This document shows, one piece after another, positions 16,752-26,164 of a stretch of DNA of 64,000 nucleotides. The notes beneath the pieces were generated by a model that worked only from the letters and a program-made list of their open reading frames with translations, had not been told where the DNA came from and ran no database searches. The stretch is from Massilia phyllostachyos (GTDB lineage: Bacteria; Pseudomonadota; Gammaproteobacteria; Burkholderiales; Burkholderiaceae_D). Both the position numbers and the translations under genes were made by a program. Positions within the stretch are counted from its first letter, which is position 1; each line of letters opens with the position of its first letter. The stretch is from NCBI RefSeq assembly GCF_021044825.1, contig NZ_JAJNOC010000002.1, positions 186,001 to 250,000 on the forward strand, given 5' to 3'.

Positions 16752-19700
16752 ATGCGCCTGCTGCCGCGCCGCCTGGTCGAGAACTGGCGCCAGAACATCG
16801 TGTTCCGGCTCGGCGCCGGCATCGTGCTGGCGGTCGCGCTGTCGACCGGGGTATATACCACTTACACGCTGCACACCCTGCGCACCGAGGCCGACGCGCG
16901 CCTGCAGGAGCGGGTCGAGCGCCAGGCCAAGGTGCTGTCGCACGCGCTGGCGCGGCCGCTGTTCGACATCAACAGCGCCGCCGTGTCTTCGGTGGTCGAC
17001 GCCCTCGGCGCCACCCCGGAAGTGCAGACCCTGCAGGTGCTGGCGCCGGACGGCACCCTGCTGGCGGCGCTCGGCAACACGCCGGGGCACGAGAGCGAAC
17101 CGGCGGTGCGGGTGCGGCGCCGCATCAGCTACAACGACGGCGCCCGCACCTACCCGGTGGGCGCGATCGAGCTGGCCTTTTCGCGCGCCCAGATCGACCA
17201 GGACCTGCGGCGCCAGATCGTGCACACGGCCGCCGCCAACATCCTGCTGACCCTGGCCATCGTGGCCTGCGTGTTCCTGGTGGGGCGGCGCATGTCCGAA
17301 CCCTTCGCCGACATCCAGGACGCGCTGGAAAAGCTGGCGCGCGGCGAGACCGACATCCGCCTGTCCGGCATCGGACGGCGCGACCAGGTCGGACGCCTGT
17401 CGTCGGCGGTGCGGAGCTTCCGTGACACCCTGAACCGCCTGCGCCACGCCGAGCAGGAAACCCTCGGCCTGCTGCGCGAGAAAAGCCGCATCGAGCAGCA
17501 GCTGCGCGAACTGAACGAAGACCTGGAACAGAAGATCGCCGCCCGCACCGAGGAGCTGACCCAGTCGAACCTGCGCGCGGAAGCGGCGAATGTCGCCAAG
17601 TCCGAGTTCCTGGCGAATATGAGCCACGAGATCCGCACCCCGATGAGCGCCATCATCGGCATGGCCTACCTGGCGCTGCGCACCGACCTGAATCCGAAGC
17701 AGCAGGACTACGTCGGCAAGATCCACCGCGCGGCGCTGTCGCTGCTCGGGATCATCAACGACATCCTCGACTTTTCCAAGATCGAGGCCGGCAAGCTCGA
17801 GGTCGAGCAGGTCGCTTTCGATCTCGACGAGGTGCTGTGCAACGTCGCCAGCGTGACCAGCCAGCGCGCCGCCGACAAGCGCCTCGAATACCTGTTCCAT
17901 GTGCCGCAGGCGGTGCCGCGCCGGCTAATTGGCGACCCGCTGCGCCTGGGCCAGGTCCTGATCAACCTGGTCAACAACGCGGTGAAGTTCACGCCCAGCG
18001 GCGAGCTGCAGCTGTCCTGCATTCCCCTGCGCGAGGCGGATCCGGGCCGGGTGCGGCTGCGCTTCGCGGTCAGCGACACCGGCATCGGCATCGGCGAGGA
18101 GCAGCAGGCCAAGCTGTTCCGCGCCTTCAGCCAGGCCAACGGCTCGACCACGCGCGAGTACGGCGGCACGGGCCTGGGGCTGTCGATCTCGCAGCAGCTG
18201 GTGGGATTGATGGGCGGGCGCATCGCGGTCGACAGCGAGCCGGGCTCCGGCGCGACCTTCCACTTCGACCTCGACTTCGCGCTGTCGGGCGAGCCCGAAC
18301 CGTCCCTGGCGCTGCCGCCCGAACTGAATGGCGCGCGGGTGCTGGTGGTCGACGACAGCGTGCTGGCGCGCGCGGTGCTGCGCGAAGCGCTGGCGGCGCT
18401 GCCGCTGCGGGTCGAGTGCGCGTCCGATGCGCGCCATGCGGAAGGCGCGATCGGGGCCGCGGATGCGGCCGGCAATCCCTACCTGCTGGTGCTGACCGAC
18501 TGCACGATGCCGCGCATGGACGGCATCGACCTGGTGCGCCGCATCCGCGAAAACAGCGAGCTGCGGCGCCCGCCCTTGACGGTGCTGGTGACGCCCTTCG
18601 GCCGCGACGACGTGCAGGCGCGCGCGGAAGAGGCGGGCGTGAACGGCTTCCTGTTCAAGCCTTTCGTCGGCTCGTCGCTGTCGAGCACCCTGGCCGGGCT
18701 GTTCGCGCAAGCGCCGCGCGAGAACGCCAGGACCGGCGTGGTGCGTCCCGCCCAGCATGCGGCGCGGGTGCTGGTGGTCGAGGACAACCTGGTCAACCAG
18801 CAGATCGCGCGCGAGCTGCTCGAGTCGCAGGGCATCGACGTCGACGTCGCCTCGAACGGCCGGCAGGCGCTCGACAAACTCTTCGACGCCGGCCCCGATG
18901 CCTACCGCCTGGTGCTGATGGACCTCGAGATGCCCCAGCTCGACGGCCACGCCGCCACGGTGGAGCTGCGCCGCGATGCGCGCTTCGACGCGCTGCCGGT
19001 CATCGCCATGACGGCGCATGCGCTGTCCGAGATCCGCGAGCGCTGCCTGGCCGAGGGCATGCAGGACTACATCACCAAGCCGGTCGAACCCGCGAAGCTG
19101 TACGCCACCCTGTCGCGCTGGCTGGGCAAGGCGCTGCCGGCGCGCACCGCGCCGGAGGGCGGCGACGGCGGCTCCATGACGGCTGCGGAGCCGGGACTGG
19201 CCGGGATGGCCGGCATCGACGCCGCCTTCGGCCTGCGCAATGTGGGCGGCAACGGCCGCCTCTACGTCGAGCTGCTGGACCGGTTCCGCACCTCGCAGCG
19301 CGACGCCGGCTGCAGCATCCGCGCCGGCCTCGATGGCGGACGCCTGCGTGACGTCACCGTGCGCGCGCATGCCTTGCGCGGCGTGGCCGGCAATGTCGGC
19401 GCGCGCGAGCTGCAGGCGCTGGCCCAGGAAATCGAGGAAGAAGCCGGGCGCGCCAGTCCCGACCTGGCGCGCCTGGAGGCCAGCTGCGCGATGCTGGAAC
19501 GCGCCCAGGCCAGCCTGCTGGACGCCCTCGACACTTATTTCGCCGGGCGGCCCGCGGCGGCGCCGGTCGCGCCGCTGCCGGGCGCTTCGGCGCTGGACGC
19601 GGCCAAGGCCGTGGCCCAGCTGGAAGCCATGCTCGCCGAGTTCTCCGGCGAAGCCACCGACTTTTTCGACACGGTGCGCGGGCCCCTCGGGCGCCTGCTC

Positions 19701-19817
19701 GGACCGGCGCTGCTCACGCGCCTGGAAAGCCACCTGTCGCGTTACGAATTCGAGGAAGCGCGCGCCGTGCTGGCCCAGTCGCACGGCGGCGCTCCTGCCA
19801 TCGCGGAACACATATGA
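16752..19817 (+). CDS. Hybrid sensor histidine kinase (HK-REC-REC-HPt)
   Basis: A 1021-residue BarA-like phosphorelay protein. Two membrane helices (about residues 15-37 and 155-180) enclose a short periplasmic domain; then HAMP and a coiled coil, the dimerisation domain with His292 in [14 protein letters not shown], and the ATPase domain ([21 protein letters not shown]). Two receiver domains follow with phospho-acceptors Asp583 ([11 protein letters not shown]) and Asp724 ([11 protein letters not shown]), then an HPt domain with His873 ([13 protein letters not shown]). All phosphotransfer residues are present. It starts 16 bases after a periplasmic binding protein and overlaps the following HD-GYP response regulator by 4 bases, suggesting a sensor-kinase-output unit. 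Confidence 0.92.
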   Translation: MRLLPRRLVENWRQNIVFRLGAGIVLAVALSTGVYTTYTLHTLRTEADARLQERVERQAKVLSHALARPLFDINSAAVSSVVDALGATPEVQTLQVLAPDGTLLAALGNTPGHESEPAVRVRRRISYNDGARTYPVGAIELAFSRAQIDQDLRRQIVHTAAANILLTLAIVACVFLVGRRMSEPFADIQDALEKLARGETDIRLSGIGRRDQVGRLSSAVRSFRDTLNRLRHAEQETLGLLREKSRIEQQLRELNEDLEQKIAARTEELTQSNLRAEAANVAKSEFLANMSHEIRTPMSAIIGMAYLALRTDLNPKQQDYVGKIHRAALSLLGIINDILDFSKIEAGKLEVEQVAFDLDEVLCNVASVTSQRAADKRLEYLFHVPQAVPRRLIGDPLRLGQVLINLVNNAVKFTPSGELQLSCIPLREADPGRVRLRFAVSDTGIGIGEEQQAKLFRAFSQANGSTTREYGGTGLGLSISQQLVGLMGGRIAVDSEPGSGATFHFDLDFALSGEPEPSLALPPELNGARVLVVDDSVLARAVLREALAALPLRVECASDARHAEGAIGAADAAGNPYLLVLTDCTMPRMDGIDLVRRIRENSELRRPPLTVLVTPFGRDDVQARAEEAGVNGFLFKPFVGSSLSSTLAGLFAQAPRENARTGVVRPAQHAARVLVVEDNLVNQQIARELLESQGIDVDVASNGRQALDKLFDAGPDAYRLVLMDLEMPQLDGHAATVELRRDARFDALPVIAMTAHALSEIRERCLAEGMQDYITKPVEPAKLYATLSRWLGKALPARTAPEGGDGGSMTAAEPGLAGMAGIDAAFGLRNVGGNGRLYVELLDRFRTSQRDAGCSIRAGLDGGRLRDVTVRAHALRGVAGNVGARELQALAQEIEEEAGRASPDLARLEASCAMLERAQASLLDALDTYFAGRPAAAPVAPLPGASALDAAKAVAQLEAMLAEFSGEATDFFDTVRGPLGRLLGPALLTRLESHLSRYEFEEARAVLAQSHGGAPAIAEHI

Positions 19818-20935
19818 ATCCAGCCCTGCAGAGCAAAGCCGAGAAACCGACCATCCTGATCGTCGACGACACGCCCGACAACATCATGCTGCTGTCGCGC
19901 CTCCTGAAGGACAAGTACAACACGAAAGTGGCGAACAACGGCAGCACCGCCCTGCAGGTGGCGCTGGCCACGCCCGAGCTCGACCTGATCCTGCTCGACG
20001 TGATGATGCCGGGCCTGGACGGCTACGAGACCTGCCGCCAGTTGAAAGCCAACCCGGCGACGAGCGACATCCCGGTGATCTTCCTCACCGCGAAGAACCA
20101 GATCGAGGACGAGGCCATGGGCCTGTCGGTAGGCGCGGTCGACTACCTCGGCAAGCCGATCAGCCCACCGATCCTGTTCGCGCGCGTGCACACCCACCTG
20201 ACCCTGCGCGCGGCGCGCCGACAGCTCCACGAACACAACCAGAACCTGGAACGCATGGTGCGCGAGCGTACCAGCCAGCTGCTCCTGATGCAGGAGGCGC
20301 TGATCCTGGCCATGGCCTCGATGGCGGAGACGCGCGACGGCGGGCCGGGCAACCACCTGCGCCGCACCCAGCACTACATGCGCGCGCTGGCCATGAAGCT
20401 GCGCAGCCATCCGCGCTTCGCCAGCCACCTCACGGACGAGAACATCGAGCTGCTGTACAAGTCGGCGCCGCTGTGCGACATCGGCAAGGTCGGACTGCCC
20501 GACCATGTGCTGCAAAAGCGCGGCAAGCTCGATCCGGAGGAATTCGAAGTCATGAAGCTGCACGCCGCCTACGGGCGCGACACCATCATGCTGGCCGAGA
20601 AGCACCTGGGCGGCTCGAACAGCTTCCTGATGTTCGCGCGCGAGATCTCCTACTCGCACCAGGAAAAGTGGGACGGCAGCGGCTATCCGGAAAGCCTGAG
20701 CGGCGACGCGATTCCGGTGTCGGCGCGCCTGATGGCGGTGGCCGACGTGTACGACGCGCTGATCTCGCGCCGCATCTACAAGCCGGCTTTCACCCACGCG
20801 CAGTCGCTCGAGATCATGCGCCAGGGACGCGGCAGCCACTTCGACCCGGACGTGCTGGACGCCTTCTTCGCCATCGAGCACGAGTTCGCGCGCATCGCCG
20901 AGGAATACCGGGACGCCGAGGAAGAGGGCGTGTAA
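19814..20935 (+). CDS. Response regulator with HD-GYP output domain (altered HD motif)
   Basis: A 373-residue protein. The receiver domain (residues 12-130) has the phospho-acceptor Asp62 in [12 protein letters not shown] coiled linker (136-165) leads to an HD-GYP domain, the class that hydrolyses c-di-GMP. The GYP loop (EKWDGSGYP) and DIGKVGLPD are present, but the His of the HD pair is Cys221 (codon TGC at 20474), so the motif reads LCDIGK. The HHE motif reads SHQE, which I recall as common in this subfamily. Loss of the HD histidine should disturb the metal centre. Its ATG overlaps the kinase stop by 4 bases, indicating translational coupling. Confidence 0.9.
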   Translation: MNPALQSKAEKPTILIVDDTPDNIMLLSRLLKDKYNTKVANNGSTALQVALATPELDLILLDVMMPGLDGYETCRQLKANPATSDIPVIFLTAKNQIEDEAMGLSVGAVDYLGKPISPPILFARVHTHLTLRAARRQLHEHNQNLERMVRERTSQLLLMQEALILAMASMAETRDGGPGNHLRRTQHYMRALAMKLRSHPRFASHLTDENIELLYKSAPLCDIGKVGLPDHVLQKRGKLDPEEFEVMKLHAAYGRDTIMLAEKHLGGSNSFLMFAREISYSHQEKWDGSGYPESLSGDAIPVSARLMAVADVYDALISRRIYKPAFTHAQSLEIMRQGRGSHFDPDVLDAFFAIEHEFARIAEEYRDAEEEGV

Positions 20936-21030
20936 GCAGCTATATCACTGCGCCGGATCAAGCGCGCGCGTTGGCAGTCACGGGGCATATCGACTATATT
21001 GTTTAGCTTGTTGAAACAATGGAGTCTGTA

Positions 21031-21534
21031 ATGCCCAGGAAGTCAGCCGCCACGCCGGCGGCAGCCAAGGCCGTGCCTGCGAAAGCGCCGGCCAAGGCGG
21101 TAGTCAAACCAGCTGCGAAGCCTGCAGCGAAGCCGGCTGCGAAGTCGGCTGCAAGACCCGCAGCCAGATCCGTCAAGACCGCGGCGCCACGCAAGACGGC
21201 GGTGAAGTCGGCCGTCAAGGCCGCCGCCGGCGCCCTGGCGGCGCCCGCACCCAAGCGTAGCCGCAAGGCGGCGCCACCCGCACCCGCCGTCGCCGCCCCG
21301 CGCGACGCCGCGCGCCCGGTGCTTGTGCGCGACAGCTTCACCATGCCCGAGCAGGAATACGCGGTGCTCGCCGACGTCAAGAGCGCCTGCCTGCGCGCGG
21401 GGATCGACGTCAAGAAGAGCGAACTGCTGCGCATCGGCGTGGCGCTCCTGGGCCAGGTCGACATCGCCACCCTCAAGACCGTGCTGGCGGCGCTGCCGCA
21501 GCTGAAGACGGGTCGCCCACCAGCCGCCGACTAA
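21031..21534 (+). CDS. Histone-H1-like Ala/Lys/Pro-rich protein with C-terminal conserved domain
   Basis: A 167-residue protein. Residues 1-100 are an Ala/Lys/Pro-rich tail with repeated AKPA and KPAAKP units, like the C-terminal tail of histone H1 and bacterial H1 homologues that bind DNA without sequence preference. Residues 100-165 form a compact domain (FTMPEQEYAVLADVKSACLR, KKSELLRIGVALL) that resembles ribbon-helix-helix-type or small DNA-binding units of Burkholderiales; this is pattern-based. GGAG lies 6 bases before the ATG at 21031, which is why this start is preferred to ATG 21019. A short TTGTTT/AAACAA inverted repeat (20999-21019) lies just upstream and could be an operator. Confidence 0.75.
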   Translation: MPRKSAATPAAAKAVPAKAPAKAVVKPAAKPAAKPAAKSAARPAARSVKTAAPRKTAVKSAVKAAAGALAAPAPKRSRKAAPPAPAVAAPRDAARPVLVRDSFTMPEQEYAVLADVKSACLRAGIDVKKSELLRIGVALLGQVDIATLKTVLAALPQLKTGRPPAAD

Positions 21535-21562
21535 GGGGCTGAAAACACCGTTGGCTGGAAAA

Positions 21563-21648
21563 CCGTCGCACCGGCGCAGGCCGGTGCCCAAGTTCGTCGA
21601 ATAGTCGAAACGCATGCAAACTTAGGCACCGGCCTTCGCCGGTGCGAC
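21563..21648. repeat. Inverted pair of REP-like hairpin elements
   Basis: Two copies of a CACCGGC/GCCGGTG hairpin (21569-21586 and 21627-21644) lie in opposite orientation, as in a bacterial interspersed mosaic element. The second copy, read on the minus strand from 21648 to 21603, extends to about 46 bases that recur at 45217-45262. No gene is visible here. Confidence 0.75.
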
Positions 21649-21696
21649 CTGCGGAAGGCAACAATGTGGTCGGGCCGCGCGAGCAACCGACCGCCG

Positions 21697-21984
21697 CTAG
21701 TGGATCGACGCGCTGGTGAGTTCCTTCAGCTCGCGGATCGGAATATTCGATTTCTCATGCATCCGCAACAGGATGGTCGCCCCCACATTCAGCTTGCGGT
21801 GGCGGATCTTGCTGATGATCGGCGGCTGCACTTCGAGGACGCGGCATAGCTCCGCGTCGTTCTTCAGCTGCATGCGCTCGATCAGGGTGTCGAGCAGCTT
21901 GTTGGGCACGAAGCTCGACGGCTCCAGGGCGCGGGCCCGGTGCATCGCGGCGAGCATTTCCTGTTTTTTCTGTCGTACGCTCAT
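21697..21984 (-). CDS. Small XRE-type helix-turn-helix protein
   Basis: A 95-residue protein. Residues 28-85 form a Cro/CI-like domain: LLDTLIERMQLKNDAELCRVL, then PPIISKIRHRKLNVGATILLRMHEKSN. The recognition helix would be around PPIISKIRHR. It is probably a DNA-binding repressor or, as a short stand-alone protein, a conserved chromosomal regulator. The start at 21984 has GGAG 8-9 bases upstream; the upstream in-frame extension lacks protein-like composition. It sits alone between the repeat pair and an ABC transporter operon on the same strand, with 178 bases of AT-rich DNA behind it. The target is unknown. Confidence 0.75.
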   Translation of the reverse strand: MSVRQKKQEMLAAMHRARALEPSSFVPNKLLDTLIERMQLKNDAELCRVLEVQPPIISKIRHRKLNVGATILLRMHEKSNIPIRELKELTSASIH

Positions 21985-22162
21985 GTCGGTTCTCCGAATA
22001 TAAAGGTGGATTCGGGACGGATCGACTTGTTCTGGAAGGCCCTGCCTGTTGATCTGAATTTGCCTGGGGTGGCGGGTCGTTGTGATATTACTACGACTCC
22101 GTCTAGCGCGATTCACGATTCAGACGCAAAATTGTTTCCATTTGCGTCTTTCTTCGCGGAAC

Positions 22163-22807
22163 TTACGCTAATTTCAATCCGGAACGAGTCAGGAGCAAGA
22201 CCTGGTCGGCCATGGCGGCCGCGGCATGGGAGTGGGTGACCATGATGGCGCCGGCGCCGCTCTGGCGGGTTTCCTGGCGCAGCAGGGTGAGGATGCCTTC
22301 GGCGGTCTCGGGGTCGAGGTTGCCGGTCGGCTCGTCGGCCAGCAGCAGGGCGGGGCGGTGCACCAGCGCGCGCGCGATCGCCACCCGCTGCAGTTCGCCG
22401 CCCGAGAGCTGGCGCGGGAAGTCGCCACCGCGCCCCGCCAGGCCGACCGCCTCCAGCATCTGGTCGGCGCGTCCGGACGGGGCCCGGTTCAGCAGCAGCG
22501 GCAGCGCCACGTTCTGGCGCAGGGTCAGGTGCGGCAGCACGTGGAAGGCCTGGAAGATGAAGCCCATGCGGGTACGACGCAGCAGCGTCGCGGCGTCGTC
22601 GTCGAGCGCCGCCATCGGGGTGCCGTCGACGATCACCTGGCCGCCGTCGGGCGTGTCCAGGCCCGCGATCAGGTTCAGCAGGGTCGACTTGCCGACCCCG
22701 GACTCGCCCATGATGGCGACGAATTCGCCGGCGCGGAAGGTGTGGGACAGGGCCGCCAGCACGGTGCGGCCGCCGTAGGATTTGGTCAGTTGGTCGAGAA
22801 CGAGCAT
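22163..22807 (-). CDS. ABC transporter ATP-binding protein (LolD/YbbA/MacB-like)
   Basis: A 214-residue ATPase with Walker A GESGVGKST, signature LSGGELQR, Walker B LLLADEPTGNLDPET and the switch His in VTHSH. The PTGNLD form and length place it with the LolD/FtsE/MacB branch rather than the PhnC branch. It follows 19 bases after a PhnE-type permease and is the last gene of a five-gene operon that already has a PhnC-type ATPase. It has no FtsX-type permease of its own nearby. It may energise one of the two permeases or be a hitchhiker; the sequence does not decide. Confidence 0.85.
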   Translation of the reverse strand: MLVLDQLTKSYGGRTVLAALSHTFRAGEFVAIMGESGVGKSTLLNLIAGLDTPDGGQVIVDGTPMAALDDDAATLLRRTRMGFIFQAFHVLPHLTLRQNVALPLLLNRAPSGRADQMLEAVGLAGRGGDFPRQLSGGELQRVAIARALVHRPALLLADEPTGNLDPETAEGILTLLRQETRQSGAGAIMVTHSHAAAAMADQVLLLTRSGLKLA

Positions 22808-22826
22808 CGGGCGATTGTGCTGGAAG

Positions 22827-23618
22827 TCAGCGCGTGAGGGCGCGCCGCAGCGCGAAGCTGGCGCCGTCCACCGCCGCTACCAGCAGCAGCATCGCGATCA
22901 CCACCGTGGCCGCGCTCTGCATCTGGAACAGCGACAGGTGGTACTTCAGCATCTGTCCCAGGCCGCCGGCGCCGACCACGCCCAGCACCGCGGCGGCGCG
23001 GATATTGTTCTCCCAGCGGTACAGGGTGTAGGACAGCATCTGCGGCAGCGCCTGCGGCAGGGTCGCGTAGAGAAACGCGGCGAGCGGCGCGGCGCCGTTG
23101 TCGCGCAGGGCGGCTTCGGGCTGCGGCGCGACGTTTTCCAGCGCGTCGGCGAACAGGCGCCCCAGCACGCCGGCGGTGTGCGCCGCCAGTGCCAGGGTGC
23201 CGGCGAACGGGCCGAGGCCGGCCGCGACCAGCAGCAGCGCCGCCCACACCAGTTCCGGAATCGAGCGCAACACGTTCAGCAGCACGCGCGTGACGCCGCG
23301 CGCCACGGCGCCGAAGCGGCCGCTCCCCGGCAGCGCCAGCAGCAGGCCGCCGATCACGGCCAGCAGGGTGCCGACCAGCGACATCGCCAGCGTCTCCCAC
23401 AGCGCGCCCAGGGTCCTGGCCACAAACGCCGGCGCGGTCTCGGGCGGCGTGAAGCCGGCCAGGAATTCGCGCGCGGAGGTCAAGGCATCGGGCGCGAAGA
23501 ACGCCGCCCATTGCAGGTCGAGCGAGGCGAAGCTGGCCACGACCAGGGCCAGCAGGAGCAGCATCAGCAGCGGCGTGCCGATCGACCGTGGCGGCGGTGG
23601 CGGCAAACCCGGCTTCAT
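22827..23618 (-). CDS. PhnE-type ABC transporter permease (second copy)
   Basis: A 263-residue inner-membrane permease with about six helices. The conserved coupling loop reads NNIRAAAVLGVVGAGGLGQ, as in phosphonate/phosphite PhnE permeases, and VLRSIPELVWAALL is a second family signature. The start overlaps the stop of the preceding permease by 4 bases, so the two are translationally coupled and probably form a heterodimer. The Pro-rich N-terminus (PPPPPRS) is cytoplasmic. It belongs to an operon with a selenate-like binding protein, so the substrate may be a selenium or phosphorus oxyanion. Confidence 0.85.
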   Translation of the reverse strand: MKPGLPPPPPRSIGTPLLMLLLLALVVASFASLDLQWAAFFAPDALTSAREFLAGFTPPETAPAFVARTLGALWETLAMSLVGTLLAVIGGLLLALPGSGRFGAVARGVTRVLLNVLRSIPELVWAALLLVAAGLGPFAGTLALAAHTAGVLGRLFADALENVAPQPEAALRDNGAAPLAAFLYATLPQALPQMLSYTLYRWENNIRAAAVLGVVGAGGLGQMLKYHLSLFQMQSAATVVIAMLLLVAAVDGASFALRRALTR

Positions 23619-24439
23619 CCGAGCCTCCGGCGCAGCAGTTTCGAGACCACGTCGGCCAGGGCGACCAGCAGCACGAACATGATCAGCATGGTCGCCACTT
23701 CGCCGCCCGCCATCATCTTCGTGCTTTCATCCATGCGCTGCCCCAGGCCGCCCGCGCCGACGAAACCCATCACGGCCGAACCGCGGATCGCGCATTCCCA
23801 GCGGTAGACGGTGTACGACACCAGTTCGGCGCTCGCATCGGGCAGGGCGCCGTACAGCAGCGCCGGCAAACGCCCGCTGCCGTTGGCGAGCAGGCTGTCG
23901 AGCGCATGGGCGTCGCTCGACTCCAGGATCTCGGCATACACCTTGGCCAGCATGCCGCTGTAGGCCAGCGCGATCGCCAGCACGCCCGCGGTCGGGCCCA
24001 GGCCGACGATGCGCACGAACAGCAGCGCCCACACCAGCTCCGGCACGCTGCGCAGGAACACCAGCACCCAGCGCAGCAGCTGGCGAATCACACGGCTGCC
24101 CGGGCGCATGCGGCCGGTGCCCAGCAGCGACAGCGACAGGCGTTCGGTGATGACGAGGGTGGCGGGAACGGCGCCCAGCAGCGCCAGCGTGAGGCCGGCG
24201 GTGGCGATGGCCACCGTCTGCCAGGTGTCGCGCGCCATCATGGCCAGGAATTCGGGGTCGTGCGCGGGACGCAGGAAGTCGCTGAGGAAACCGCCGGCCG
24301 CCGCCAGGCTTTGCGGGTCGAACAGCAGCCAGGGCTTGAATTCGCTGGCCGTCAGCATCGGCCACAGGAGCAGCAGGCAGACGACGGTGGCGGTGACCCG
24401 GCCGCGCCAGGCCGGGTCTGGATGATGCACCGCCGCCAT
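23615..24439 (-). CDS. PhnE-type ABC transporter permease (first copy)
   Basis: A 274-residue permease with the same signatures as the following gene: FLRSVPELVWALLFVRIVG and the coupling loop CAIRGSAVMGFVGAGGLGQ. About six membrane helices. Its ATG shares one base with the stop of the PhnC-type ATPase and its stop overlaps the next permease start by 4 bases, so three consecutive genes are tightly coupled. Two different PhnE permeases with one PhnC and one PhnD is the usual make-up of phosphonate-type importers and of the selenate-like variant. Confidence 0.85.
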   Translation of the reverse strand: MAAVHHPDPAWRGRVTATVVCLLLLWPMLTASEFKPWLLFDPQSLAAAGGFLSDFLRPAHDPEFLAMMARDTWQTVAIATAGLTLALLGAVPATLVITERLSLSLLGTGRMRPGSRVIRQLLRWVLVFLRSVPELVWALLFVRIVGLGPTAGVLAIALAYSGMLAKVYAEILESSDAHALDSLLANGSGRLPALLYGALPDASAELVSYTVYRWECAIRGSAVMGFVGAGGLGQRMDESTKMMAGGEVATMLIMFVLLVALADVVSKLLRRRLG

Positions 24440-25257
24440 CAGAAGCAGGCGCCGACCGCGATCCGGTCGGGCGACTCGTGCGGGTGTTCGGGAGGCTGCG
24501 CCACGTGCTCGTTTTCGTAGAGCGCGGCGATCATCGCGTCGCTCACCTGTTCGCGCGGCAGGTCGAACACGATGCGTCCCGCGCGCAGGCCGACCAGGCG
24601 CGGGAAGTGGGCGCGCGCCATTTCGACCTGGTGCAGGCTGCAGACCAGCAGCGCACTGCGGCTGGCGGCTTCGCGCTGCAGGGTGGCCAGGGTGTGCTGG
24701 GCCAGGGTCGGGTCGAGCGCGGAGATCGGCTCGTCGACCAGGAACACTTCGGCGTCCGAGAGCAGCAGGCGCGCCAGGCCGCAGCGCTGGCGTTCGCCGC
24801 CGGAGAGGCGGTCGACGCGCGCATACAGCTTGTCGCCCAGGCCAAAGCGGCTCAGGGCCGCATGCGCCGCATCCGGATCGCGCGGTTTCACCAGCGAGGC
24901 AAAGGCCTGCCACAAGCTCATGTACGGCAGGCGCGCCGCCAGCACGCTGGTCACCACGCGCTGGCGCGGCGGCAGCGGCGGCGTCTGCGGCGCCAGGAAC
25001 AGGCGCGAACGCAGGCGGTGGCGCGCGCCCTGCGACAGCGCCCACGGGTCCTGGCCGAACACCTCGAACCCTCCGGCGGCGGGCCGGTGGGCGCAGGCGA
25101 GGGTGGCGAGCAGGGTCGTCTTGCCGGCGCCGGAAGGGCCGATCAGGGCCAGTTGCTCGCCCGCCGCGATGCCCAGGTCGAGGCCAGCCAGGGCGGGCAG
25201 GGCGTCCGCCTTCGCCGCCAGGTGGCGCACCGTGAGGTTCTCGAGCCGGTAAGTCAT
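24439..25257 (-). CDS. PhnC-type ABC transporter ATP-binding protein
   Basis: A 272-residue ATPase with Walker A GPSGAGKTT, signature LSGGERQRCGLARLL, Walker B VFLVDEPISALDP and switch His in SLHQVE. The DEPISALDP form and the overall length suit the PhnC branch. The C-terminal tail (HVAQPPEHPHESPD) is His/Pro-rich and not part of the fold. The start at 25257 lies 19 bases after the binding-protein stop; a GTG or ATG upstream at 25275 would overlap that gene. It should power import by the two PhnE permeases downstream. Confidence 0.85.
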   Translation of the reverse strand: MTYRLENLTVRHLAAKADALPALAGLDLGIAAGEQLALIGPSGAGKTTLLATLACAHRPAAGGFEVFGQDPWALSQGARHRLRSRLFLAPQTPPLPPRQRVVTSVLAARLPYMSLWQAFASLVKPRDPDAAHAALSRFGLGDKLYARVDRLSGGERQRCGLARLLLSDAEVFLVDEPISALDPTLAQHTLATLQREAASRSALLVCSLHQVEMARAHFPRLVGLRAGRIVFDLPREQVSDAMIAALYENEHVAQPPEHPHESPDRIAVGACF

Positions 25258-25276
25258 CGCGCGCAGCCTGCCCAAA

Positions 25277-26164
25277 TTACTTCAGCAGGCCGGCGTTGCG
25301 CGCGGCCGCTTCGATCGCTGAGTAGTTGGCGGTCTTGGTCGGCACGAACTTGGTCGCGCGCTGCAGTTCCAGGATCTGCTTGCCCTCGGCGGTCGAGTCG
25401 TCCAGGGCCAGGAAGGCGTCGGTGATCTTCTTTTTCAGGGCCGCGTTCATGTCGCTGCGCACGGTCCAGTTGTAGTCGTAGTAGCCCGGGGTGGTGTAGA
25501 ACACACGCACCACTTTCGGGTCGACCTTGTTCGACTCGACCAGCTTTTCCCACACCGAGATGTTCAGTGCGCCGGCATCGACCTTGCCGCCCGCGACCGC
25601 TGCCACGGTGGCGTCGTGCGCGCCCGAGAAGGCGATGCGCTTGAGGTCGGTGTCCGGGTTGATCTTGGCGCCCAGCAGGAAGGAGCGCGGCATCAGGTGG
25701 CCCGAGGTCGACGACTCCGAACCGAAGGACAGGGTCTTGCCCTTCAAGTCCGCCAAGCTGTTGATCGCCGGGTTAGTGGTGACGAACACCGAGCGGAATT
25801 TCTCGTCTTCCGCGCGCTGCACCAGCGGCGTGACCTGGCCCTTGCTGCGCACATTGGCCTGCACGAAGGTGAAGCCGCCGAACCAGACCATGTCGATCTT
25901 GCGGTTGATCAAGCCCTCGACCGAGGCCGCGTAGTCGGTGACCGGGGTGAACTCGACCTTCAGGCCGGTGGCCTTGGCCAGGTAGTCGCCCAGCGGCTTG
26001 AACTTGCGCTGCAGTTCGGTCGGCGCTTCGTCGGGGATGGCGGAGACGCGCAGCACACCCGGGGTGTTCTGGGCATAGGCGCCGCCGGCGGCGAACATCA
26101 GGCCGGCCGTGGCGGTGGCGGCAAGCAGGGATTTCAGGACACGCGAAGGCGAGAAGGAGGTCAT
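25277..26164 (-). CDS. PhnD-like periplasmic binding protein, putative selenate-binding family
   Basis: A 295-residue exported protein with a signal peptide ending at AAGGAYAQ. It belongs to the phosphate/phosphite/phosphonate-binding superfamily (SAIPDEAPTELQRKFKPLGD, VDAGALNISVW). From memory, the motifs SVFVTTNPAINSLADLKGKT, SFGSESSTSGHLMPRSF and VRVFYTTPGYYDYNWTVR match the family named putative selenate ABC transporter substrate-binding protein. That name rests on genomic linkage to selenium genes, and here egtD/egtB, selD and senB lie within 7 kb. First gene of the five-gene transporter operon, divergent from egtD across 165 bases. Phosphonate or phosphite binding cannot be excluded. 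Confidence 0.8.
   Translation of the reverse strand: MTSFSPSRVLKSLLAATATAGLMFAAGGAYAQNTPGVLRVSAIPDEAPTELQRKFKPLGDYLAKATGLKVEFTPVTDYAASVEGLINRKIDMVWFGGFTFVQANVRSKGQVTPLVQRAEDEKFRSVFVTTNPAINSLADLKGKTLSFGSESSTSGHLMPRSFLLGAKINPDTDLKRIAFSGAHDATVAAVAGGKVDAGALNISVWEKLVESNKVDPKVVRVFYTTPGYYDYNWTVRSDMNAALKKKITDAFLALDDSTAEGKQILELQRATKFVPTKTANYSAIEAAARNAGLLK

Noticed and set aside
25277..26164. Calling the transporter simply a phosphonate (PhnD) importer
   Set aside because: No phn lyase or phosphonatase genes are present. The binding-protein motifs and the selenium genes nearby favour the selenate-like branch, though phosphorus substrates are not excluded.
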